Below, piece by piece: positions 45,297 through 52,519 of a DNA stretch of 64,000 nucleotides. Every line of letters begins with the position of its first letter. The first letter of the stretch is position 1. The notes beneath the pieces were generated by a model that saw nothing but the letters and a program-made list of their open reading frames with translations, was not told where the DNA came from and did not search any database. Origin of the DNA: an uncultured Planctomycetales bacterium (GTDB lineage: Bacteria; Planctomycetota; Planctomycetia; Pirellulales; Thermoguttaceae); contig CALARR010000274.1 of assembly GCA_937889015.1 (NCBI GenBank), forward strand, positions 6,420 through 70,419. The letters are read 5' to 3'. The position numbers were made by a program, and so were the translations under genes.

Positions 45297-46877
45297 ATGA
45301 GTCGCGTGCATAAGGCGTGGTGCCAACTGCTTTTTGCCGGCTGTCTGGGCACGTTCCTGGCCGCCGCCGTTTCGCCTACTTGGGCCCAGCAGTCCGGGTC
45401 CACGGGCACGGGCCAAGGAATGATCTTCGGCCAGGAGCCGACGACTCCCACGACCACGATTCCCGCCTTCGGCCAGGAGCCCACGGCGACCAAACCCCAG
45501 GATCTGCGCCAGACCAATCCGGACTTCCTGGTGCGCGTCGACGTGAACCGCGCTTCGCGATCCTATCGCGAAGGGGATACGCTGTCGATCACCGTCGCCA
45601 GCGAAGCAGACGCCTACGTGTATGTGCTCTACAGGCAGGCCGACGGGCAGATCTTCCAGGTCTTTCCCAACAACACCCGGCCGAACAACCGCTTGCGCGC
45701 TCGCCAGGCCGAGCAGATCCCAGGCTCCGATGACCTGTTCCGCTGGGTCGTCGGCGCGCCGTTCGGCAAAGAGACGATCAAGGTCCTGGCCTCCAAGGAG
45801 CCGCTGACCGAGCTTTCCGATCCCACCATGCGAGCCAAGTTCTTCAATCCCTTGGCCAGCAGCTCGCTGAAAGGCATCCAACTCGAGTTGGGCAAGGCCT
45901 CGCAGACCTGGGCCGAGGACTGCGTCGAGATCACCACCTATGCCGCTTCCGATCCCCAAGAGCAATCCGCGGGGCGCCGCGTCGGGTTGTTTGTCGGCGT
46001 GGGCCAATACGAGTACATCTCGCGCACCCAGACCGACGCCGACGGCAAGAAATCGACCGTCTATCAGCCCAATCACCGCGACGCGCGCATGCTCTCCGGC
46101 GTGATGCAGGAAGTCGGCCAACTCGGCGCGGTGCGACTGTTGACCAACGACCAGGCCACGCGCACCAATGTGGAACAGGCCATTACCCAGTGGCTGCCTT
46201 CCGCCACGCAATCGGGCGATACCGTGTTCATCTTCTTCTCCGGCATGGCCATGCCTATCTCCCAGGCCGCCGGCGTGCAGGCCTCGGGCGTGGTCCTGCC
46301 CTTGCACGAATTCATGATGGCCAGCACCGTCGAGAGCCTGCAGAAGGCGCGCAGCGAAGGCAAGCTCTCCGACAGCAAGGCCTCGCAATTGGCCTATGCC
46401 GAGCAACTGATGCAGCGCAACGGATCGGGCGACCGGGGCAAGCTGGCCGTCGTGCGCCAGTGGGGCATCACCGACGACCTGTTCGCCCATTGGCTGCAAT
46501 CCCTGGCCGGTCGGCAGGTGGTCGTCATCCTGGACGCCCCGCAGGCCAGCGCCTTCGGCAGCCAACTGCAGAACTCCAACCCCTTGTCCGCCGGCGTGTC
46601 ACGCCTCGGACAACTGGGACAGCGCGAAATCGCCCTGCTGGGCGCCTGCGGCGAATCGTTGTTCGACGTGCAACGCGACGCCCAGGGCCTGAGCCTGATG
46701 ACCGAACTGCTGATCCAAAGCCTCCAATCGGCCAGCGGTCCGCTGAGCCTGGGCGAAGCCCATCAGATCCTGGAGACCAACACGCAGCAACGTCTGGCGC
46801 AGGCCGGCAAGAATTCGGCCGTGTATCGGCCCTACCTGCTGAACAACTGCACGCGGAAAGTGTTCCTGAAACCGTAG
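45297..46877 (+). CDS. Secreted DUF4384 + caspase-like protein with degenerate active site (pseudocaspase)
   Basis: The 526 residues begin with a signal peptide (ending near PTWAQ), then a DUF4384-like domain (~78-180: RSYREGDTLSITVASEADAY) and a caspase-fold domain (~228-520: RRVGLFVGVGQYEY). It is closely related to the next gene but has lost the catalytic pair. Where the paralogue has A-G-H-G this one has S-G-M-A (Met317), and where the paralogue has S-S-C-H-A-G it has D-A-P-Q-A-S (Pro415). It is probably a non-proteolytic caspase homologue. The paralogue starts 34 bases downstream, suggesting paired function. Confidence 0.85.
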   Translation: MSRVHKAWCQLLFAGCLGTFLAAAVSPTWAQQSGSTGTGQGMIFGQEPTTPTTTIPAFGQEPTATKPQDLRQTNPDFLVRVDVNRASRSYREGDTLSITVASEADAYVYVLYRQADGQIFQVFPNNTRPNNRLRARQAEQIPGSDDLFRWVVGAPFGKETIKVLASKEPLTELSDPTMRAKFFNPLASSSLKGIQLELGKASQTWAEDCVEITTYAASDPQEQSAGRRVGLFVGVGQYEYISRTQTDADGKKSTVYQPNHRDARMLSGVMQEVGQLGAVRLLTNDQATRTNVEQAITQWLPSATQSGDTVFIFFSGMAMPISQAAGVQASGVVLPLHEFMMASTVESLQKARSEGKLSDSKASQLAYAEQLMQRNGSGDRGKLAVVRQWGITDDLFAHWLQSLAGRQVVVILDAPQASAFGSQLQNSNPLSAGVSRLGQLGQREIALLGACGESLFDVQRDAQGLSLMTELLIQSLQSASGPLSLGEAHQILETNTQQRLAQAGKNSAVYRPYLLNNCTRKVFLKP

Positions 46878-46911
46878 CTTCCCATCGTCCCCTGTGTGGA
46901 GATTCGCGGCG

Positions 46912-48468
46912 ATGAAGACACCTTTCCCTATCGGCGCAATGCTGAGCCTGGGGGCGATGTTGCTGGCCACGACGGCGTCCAGGGCCCAGTCGGGCAGCCA
47001 GCAAGGCCAGTCGCTGCCGGCCTTCGGAACGCTGCCCAGCCAGACGCAGTCCGGCGGCAATACCACCACCGGTGCCACAAGCACCAGCGCCGGTACCGGC
47101 AGCGCGTTCGGCCAGGTGCCCTGGCTCTCCGGCCAATTGGCTGTGCCCTCCTTCGCGGGCTCGGTGTTGCTCAACGATCGCCCCCCCTTCTTCGCCGGCG
47201 TGAAGGTGAACCATAGCGACCTGGCATACCGCGAAGGCGAAACCCTCTCCGTGCAGTTCACGGCCGAGCGCGACGCCTATCTCTACCTGATCTACCACCA
47301 GGCCGACGGCAAGAGCTATCTCCTCTTCCCCAACGAAGCGCATATCGCCAATTTCGTGTCCGGTGGCAAGTGGGCCTCCGTGCCGGAGCCCGGGCAAGCT
47401 TTCCGTTTCCGCATCAGTACCCCCTTCGGCACCGAGGTGCTGCAGGTCCTGGCGACGGTGCAACCCACGGCGGAACTCGATACGCTGGTGAAGAAGTCGG
47501 GCCAGGCGGCCCTGATCCCCAGCGACCTGTTCGGCACCCTGCAGCAACGGCTCGCGCAGGACCTGAACTCGTGGACCGAACACCGCGTGCCCATCCGCAC
47601 CTCGGCCGGCAGCGGCGCCATGGCCTCGTCGTCAGGTTCGTCGGGCAGTTCCACTTCGTCGGCGCGCAAGGGGGCGCGCGTGGGGTTGTTCATCGGCATC
47701 AACAAGTTCCAGACCAGCGAAGACAAAGGCGAAGGGGGCAACGCGCGCTTCCGCCTGGGCGCGGAGATCATGGCCCAAACCATGCTCCAGCGCGGCGGCC
47801 TGGACCCGCAGCGCTGCAAGACGCTCATCGGCGAGCAGGCCACGCGCGCCAATATCGAAGCGGCCATCACGCGCTGGTTGCCCAGCGTGACCCAACCCGG
47901 CGACACGGTGTTCCTCTTCTACGCCGGGCACGGGGGATTGGTCAAGAACCTCGACGGCACCAAGCCGGACGGCAAAGACGGCGTGCTCACCACCTACAAC
48001 AATTCCTTCCAATCGCAGAAGCTGTCGGAAGATGCCTGGGACGAAGAGGCACGCAAGAGCTGGATCTCCGACAGCGCCCTGGCACGCTGGCTGCAGGAAC
48101 TGCCCGGTCGGCAGATCGCCGTGATGATCTCCAGTTGCCACGCCGGATCGATGATCGACAGCAAGCTGCTGGCCAAGTTCGGCTCGCGTGAAGCGACGCG
48201 CGTCAAAGGCATCTCCGAAGTGAACACGGCCGTCCTGGTCTCCTGCCTGCCGGACGAACAAACCCTGTCCAATCCGAAGAAACCGGTCTGGCTGGCTCAA
48301 TACCTGGTCGACGCCATGACCCGCCTGCCCGCTCCGGTGACTTTGCAGCGGGCGTTTGAATACTATCGCGAACAGCATCGGCAGCGGATGGTCGAAGAGG
48401 GAGACAAGGGCTTCCACGAGCCGTTGCTCACCGACACGGCGCTGCTGCCGATCACCCTGGTGCCATAG
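46912..48468 (+). CDS. Secreted DUF4384 + caspase-like (C14) protease
   Basis: ATG 46912 gives 518 residues with signal peptide (cleavage near SRAQ), a Gly/Thr/Ser-rich linker, DUF4384 (~100-190: LAYREGETLSVQFTAERDAY) and a caspase-like domain (~255-515: ARVGLFIGINKFQ). The catalytic dyad looks intact: H340 in FYAGHGG and C409 in ISSCHAGS. The family includes metacaspases and orthocaspases, usually cleaving after basic residues. Secretion implies an extracytoplasmic target. The upstream paralogue lacks the dyad, so a regulator-protease pair is plausible but unproven. Confidence 0.88.
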   Translation: MKTPFPIGAMLSLGAMLLATTASRAQSGSQQGQSLPAFGTLPSQTQSGGNTTTGATSTSAGTGSAFGQVPWLSGQLAVPSFAGSVLLNDRPPFFAGVKVNHSDLAYREGETLSVQFTAERDAYLYLIYHQADGKSYLLFPNEAHIANFVSGGKWASVPEPGQAFRFRISTPFGTEVLQVLATVQPTAELDTLVKKSGQAALIPSDLFGTLQQRLAQDLNSWTEHRVPIRTSAGSGAMASSSGSSGSSTSSARKGARVGLFIGINKFQTSEDKGEGGNARFRLGAEIMAQTMLQRGGLDPQRCKTLIGEQATRANIEAAITRWLPSVTQPGDTVFLFYAGHGGLVKNLDGTKPDGKDGVLTTYNNSFQSQKLSEDAWDEEARKSWISDSALARWLQELPGRQIAVMISSCHAGSMIDSKLLAKFGSREATRVKGISEVNTAVLVSCLPDEQTLSNPKKPVWLAQYLVDAMTRLPAPVTLQRAFEYYREQHRQRMVEEGDKGFHEPLLTDTALLPITLVP

Positions 48469-48476
48469 CCCATACT

Positions 48477-48502
48477 CCTCTCTCCCGCATGCGGGAGAGA
48501 GG
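48477..48502. repeat. 26-base perfect palindrome after the second caspase gene
   Basis: CCTCTCTCCCGCA is followed directly by its reverse complement TGCGGGAGAGAGG, starting eight bases after the stop, then by CAGGGGGTGAGGG. The composition recalls dispersed GGGAGAGG...GGGTGAGGG palindromes known from many bacteria. It may also act as a transcript-end hairpin. Confidence 0.5.
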
Positions 48503-48668
48503 CAGGGGGTGAGGGCTCTCCAAACCGGAAACCGAAATGCGAAGAGCGGAACAGGCCAGAACCAAGAACAACGTATCCACTTCATCGTTCCCTGGTCCAG
48601 CGGCTGCGGTCCCTGGACCATCCACACAACCATCCAACCGGAACAACGCGCAAGCGGAGGACTCCCAT

Positions 48669-50699
48669 ATGAAATCCACACAGCGCTTCTTTCTCGCCGC
48701 AGCCTGCGTGCTGGGCGCCTGCTGCTGGGGCGCCGCACTTCGCGCGGCCGACGCCGATGCCGCCAAGCAGGGCCGGCAATGGGCCTTGTTGATCGGTGTG
48801 GAGAAGTATCACCGCGTGCCCCCCTTGGTCCACACGATCAACGACGTGCGGCAGTTGGGCAACACGCTCCGCACGCGCGACGGTTATCCCGAAGACTGCA
48901 TCCTGGAGATGCTCGAAACCGCCCCCAACCCCCGCTTCCAACCGCTCAAGGCCAGCATCGAGGCCGAACTGCCCACCTTTCTCAAGCAGCCCGGCCCCGA
49001 GGATACAATCCTGGTGTACTTCACCGGCCACGGCTTCCGCGATGCCAACGGCAAGATGTACCTGGCGCCCCTGGACTGCAACCCCGACGACCTAGTGAAG
49101 ACGGGCATCGCCGTGGAATGGTTCCGCCAGCAGATCGCCGACTGCAAGGCCAAGTTCAAGCTGCTGATCCTGGACTCCTGCCACGCCGGGTCGGAAAAGG
49201 GCGAAGGCGACGAGAAGAGCCTGGTGGCCAAGGACCTCGGCGAGCCCTTCAAGGACATCGAAGGGGTGGTCACCCTGGCCAGTTCCACGGCCAAGGAGAA
49301 AAGCCAGATTTGGGAGCAGAAGCAGCAATCACTCTTCAGCTATTGGCTCAACCAGGCCCTGCGCGGCCACGCCGACGAGAATAGCGACGGCAAAATCGAT
49401 ATCGACGAACTGTACAAGTACGTCTATCGCAACGTGACGCGCACGGCCAAGGCCCGGCATCCCCTGCCGCAAACGCCGGTTCGCATCGTGCGCAGCGGCA
49501 CGCCCGACGTGCCCACAGTGGCCAGTCTCCGGCCGCTGACCCTGAGACAAGTCATCACCGACACGGCCGAGCAACTGGCCGACGCCGTGGAAGAGCGCAA
49601 GCTGAACAAGGTCGGCGTACTGGAGTTCATCAACGACACCAAGCTGGGCGAACTGCTGGGGGCCGATTTCGGACTGCTGGGGCGCTACTGTGCCGAAGAG
49701 TTGGAACGCCGCCTCACCGACCAGGGCGAGGGCAAGTTCAGCGTCGTCGATCGCCGCCGACTGCAAACCGTGCTCAAGGAACAGGGCTTCAAGCTGGACG
49801 ACGTAGGCTCGTCTGAGGCCCTGAAGCAGCTTTCCACCAAGGCCGACGGCATGCCGGTCATCGCCCTGGGTACGCTCCGCAATCGGGCCGGACGCACGGT
49901 CAACATCCAGTGCAAGCTGGTCCGCACCGATAGCGACGACCTGGCCGGCTCGGCCGGCGGCGCCGCCGTGCTGAACGAGTCGGAATGGGCCATGCTCGGC
50001 CGTAGTGCAGCACTGACGGCTCAAGACCTCCGTCCCGAGGTCACCCGGCCCGGCCAGAAGCCCGTTTCCCGTGAACAACAATTGATCAAGAAACTGGACG
50101 AGAAGTCGGAAGGCGCCCATCCCTTGCTGGACCCCAACTTTTCCTTCCCGGTGAAGATCATGGTAAGCGGCAAGGAACGCAAAGGCGCCTTCCGCGGCAA
50201 CGATTACTTCGTCTCCCTGCGCAAAGGCGAAGTCTACGAAATCTGGATTGAAAACCGCACCAAGCAGACCGTCATGATGCGCCTCCTGGTCGACGGCCTG
50301 AATACCTTGCCCGAAAAGGAGACCACCAAGGGCGTACAGTCCGTGGTGATCGGCAAGCGCGTGAACCTGGACGAAGCCAAGGCCTGGGAACTGGATCCCG
50401 AATACGCCACGCTCTACGCCGTGCGCGGCTTCGTGACCGAACTCGGCCCGCAAGGCAAGCTCCGCGAGTTCGTGGTCGTCGACGCCGACCAATCGCTGGC
50501 CGCCCGGCAGAAGTTCACCGATCAGATCGGCCTGATTACGGCCGCCTTCTATGCCCCGGCCACGGGCTCGCGTGGAATCGGAACCGGGCTGGGCAAGGAA
50601 CGCAACGAAGAGATCCTCAAAGCCAAGGAATCCCGTTGTGGCAACCTTCTGGCCGTAGTCCACATCCGCTATGTCGACGCCGACGTGGGCGAGCGGTAA
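48669..50699 (+). CDS. Secreted caspase-like protease with EF-hand-like loop and FlgO/CsgG-like domain
   Basis: ATG 48669 (GGAGG upstream) gives 676 residues with a signal peptide (FFLAAACVLGACCWGA). The caspase-like domain (~35-260) has intact H121 (FTGHGF) and C171 (LDSCHAGS). Right after it, D236-E-N-S-D-G-K-I-D-I-D-E247 matches a canonical 12-residue EF-hand loop, implying calcium binding. The region ~300-460 (KVGVLEFIN, LERRL, FSVVDRRRLQTVLKEQ) resembles CsgG/FlgO-type outer-membrane lipoprotein domains. The C-terminal ~200 residues are an unrecognised domain. It is distinct from the two upstream paralogues. Confidence 0.85.
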   Translation: MKSTQRFFLAAACVLGACCWGAALRAADADAAKQGRQWALLIGVEKYHRVPPLVHTINDVRQLGNTLRTRDGYPEDCILEMLETAPNPRFQPLKASIEAELPTFLKQPGPEDTILVYFTGHGFRDANGKMYLAPLDCNPDDLVKTGIAVEWFRQQIADCKAKFKLLILDSCHAGSEKGEGDEKSLVAKDLGEPFKDIEGVVTLASSTAKEKSQIWEQKQQSLFSYWLNQALRGHADENSDGKIDIDELYKYVYRNVTRTAKARHPLPQTPVRIVRSGTPDVPTVASLRPLTLRQVITDTAEQLADAVEERKLNKVGVLEFINDTKLGELLGADFGLLGRYCAEELERRLTDQGEGKFSVVDRRRLQTVLKEQGFKLDDVGSSEALKQLSTKADGMPVIALGTLRNRAGRTVNIQCKLVRTDSDDLAGSAGGAAVLNESEWAMLGRSAALTAQDLRPEVTRPGQKPVSREQQLIKKLDEKSEGAHPLLDPNFSFPVKIMVSGKERKGAFRGNDYFVSLRKGEVYEIWIENRTKQTVMMRLLVDGLNTLPEKETTKGVQSVVIGKRVNLDEAKAWELDPEYATLYAVRGFVTELGPQGKLREFVVVDADQSLAARQKFTDQIGLITAAFYAPATGSRGIGTGLGKERNEEILKAKESRCGNLLAVVHIRYVDADVGER

Positions 50700-50708
50700 G
50701 GTGCTTTC

Positions 50709-51104
50709 ATGGAAGGCAGCTCGCCCGACTGCGGAATCCACGTGGAACTGTCCTTTCCTGATGAGCCCGAAGTGGGACGTATCGCCGGGATCGTCAGACG
50801 CTCTGGCCGTCGACTGGTCGTCTCGGCAAGCGGGCCCGGGTATTGGTTTGACCGGCGCTACGTTCCCTTTCGTGGCCGGCGCTGGCTGCAGTATCTCCTG
50901 ACCCCGCTCGCCGCCCCCTTGGGTGTGCTCTTCTCCCAGCGCGATCTCTGCTGGTCCGGCATGGAGACCGACACACCGTGCCTGCACCTCAGGCCGCTGG
51001 TGCCTCCGGATTTCTGGCTGAATGTCCATTTCCGAAGCCACGAGGAGGCCGACCAGACGGCTTCGCTGGTCGCAAGCCTGTTCGGCGCACCGCCAGGCGA
51101 CTGA
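50709..51104 (+). CDS. Small uncharacterised protein downstream of the caspase cluster
   Basis: This 131-residue frame begins nine bases after the previous stop, which suggests co-transcription. No family is recognised. It has a Trp/Arg-rich centre (YWFDRRYVPFRGRRW), a short hydrophobic stretch (~62-74, QYLLTPLAAPLGVLF) and an Asp/His/Glu-containing end. It has no signal peptide. The long frame on the opposite strand is taken to be a shadow. Confidence 0.5.
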   Translation: MEGSSPDCGIHVELSFPDEPEVGRIAGIVRRSGRRLVVSASGPGYWFDRRYVPFRGRRWLQYLLTPLAAPLGVLFSQRDLCWSGMETDTPCLHLRPLVPPDFWLNVHFRSHEEADQTASLVASLFGAPPGD

Positions 51105-51550
51105 GCGCACACGGCGACCGCCGCCCCTTCTTTTGGGTTGCCGGTGGCACACGCGATTTGCCGATTGGCCCTCAGATGAGTCATGCCCGCGCGCGACCAG
51201 TTCGATCCCGGTTCCACCCCCGCAAACGCCACCCTTGAGTTGCAGCCCTTTTCTGAAGATCAATGAACTGACTTTACCGCTCTTGCCGAAAACACTATTG
51301 ACTGTCTGTCGCCGTTGCCGGTCCTGCGGCCGGCTGGCTTGATTTTCGCGCGTCAGGCGCATAGGATTGCCTGACCTTTGAGGGCAAAGCACATGGCTGG
51401 CCGTTCTCGCCGATCGCTGGGCTGTCGTCTGTGCCGCTGTTGTTGTCCGGCCTGAAGCCGGACGTTCTTGCCGCTTTGCCTTCTTCGCAATCTGTTTGCC
51501 GCCTGCCTCAATTCGTTTGCACGCCGCGCCCGCGGCCTGGAGTGTTTGCG
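51105..51550 (+). other. 446-bp gap upstream of the serine acetyltransferase gene
   Basis: No supported gene. It contains a stem-loop at 51445-51463, a TTGACT at 51289 without a -10 partner and a TTCGATCC at 51201 that resembles a tRNA T-loop but has no tRNA around it. The leader may be regulatory. Confidence 0.45.
51445..51463 (+). terminator. 7-bp stem-loop followed by T/C-rich bases
   Basis: GTCCGGC (51445-51451) and GCCGGAC (51457-51463) flank CTGAA; a pyrimidine-rich stretch follows. It may be an attenuator in the cysE leader or a terminator of upstream transcription. Confidence 0.3.
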
Positions 51551-52519
51551 ATGGCCACCGATTTCCGCCTCAAAGAACAATTGCCCGATCTGACCGAGGA
51601 ACTGGTTCAAACCTACACCGAGGTCAGCACGATCAACCACCTCGGCCACTGCCCCCTGCCCAACTACGAGACGATCATCGAGGCCACCGAGGATCTCAAG
51701 GAAGTTTTGTACCCGGGCTATCGCCGCCGCGACCATCTGCACATGGGCAACGTGGGATATCACGTGGGCGACCTGATCGATCGCCTGCACGACACGCTCA
51801 TGCTGCAAATCGCGCGTGCCCTGTGCCACGAGGCGGGCAAGAACCGCTCCTGCAATCCACAGCAGCGGCACGATTTCGAAGCCCTGGGCCAGGCGCGCGC
51901 GGTCGCCTTCCTCCGCCAACTGCCTGAATTGCGCCGCACCCTGGCCCTGGATGTCGAGGCCTCGTTTGCCGGCGACCCGGCCTGCAAGTCCCTGGATGAA
52001 GTGATCTTCTGCTACCCGGGCCTGGAGGCCGTCACGGTCTACCGCCTGGCGCACCTGCTGCACCAGTTGGAAGTCCCGCTCATTCCGCGCATGATGACCG
52101 AATGGGCGCACGGCCGCACTGGCATCGACATCCATCCCGGCGCGACCATCGGCCGGCATTTCTTCATCGATCACGGCACCGGTGTGGTGATCGGCGAGAC
52201 GTGCGTGATCGGCGAGTGGGTCAAGCTGTATCAGGGCGTTACCTTGGGAGCCCTCAGCTTCCCCACCGACGGCGAAGGGAACCTGGTGCGCGGCCTGAAA
52301 CGGCATCCGACCATCGATGACCGCGTGGTGATCTATGCCAACGCCACGGTGCTCGGCGGCGAGACCGTGATCGGCCACGACTCGGTGATCGGCTCCAACG
52401 TGTGGATCACGCGGAGCGTGGACCCGCACACCACGGTCCTGCTGGAAAAGCCCAACCTGCGCATCCGCGGCGGCCAAGGGGACGAATTCCAGCCGGAACT
52501 GAAACCGGCCCAACGCTAG
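51551..52519 (+). CDS. cysE: Serine O-acetyltransferase
   Basis: ATG 51551, eight bases after GGAG, gives 322 residues, the long EpsC/SrpH-like form with an extended N-terminal helical domain. The C-terminal left-handed beta-helix has hexapeptide repeats (GIDIHPGATIGRHFFIDHG and VVIGETCVIGEWV) with the catalytic His/Asp region, followed by TLGALSF and RHPTIDDRVVIYANATVLGG. It makes O-acetylserine from serine and acetyl-CoA, the substrate of CysK encoded 17 kb away. It is convergent and overlaps the YfhO-like gene stop by four bases. Confidence 0.9.
   Translation: MATDFRLKEQLPDLTEELVQTYTEVSTINHLGHCPLPNYETIIEATEDLKEVLYPGYRRRDHLHMGNVGYHVGDLIDRLHDTLMLQIARALCHEAGKNRSCNPQQRHDFEALGQARAVAFLRQLPELRRTLALDVEASFAGDPACKSLDEVIFCYPGLEAVTVYRLAHLLHQLEVPLIPRMMTEWAHGRTGIDIHPGATIGRHFFIDHGTGVVIGETCVIGEWVKLYQGVTLGALSFPTDGEGNLVRGLKRHPTIDDRVVIYANATVLGGETVIGHDSVIGSNVWITRSVDPHTTVLLEKPNLRIRGGQGDEFQPELKPAQR

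Noticed and set aside
51195..51240. tRNA-like T-loop TTCGATCC
   Set aside because: The flanking stem has a mismatch and no acceptor, D or anticodon arm could be fitted upstream.
49329..51392. 687-codon open frame on the minus strand
   Set aside because: It is antisense to the third caspase gene, whose motifs are intact, and shows no family features.
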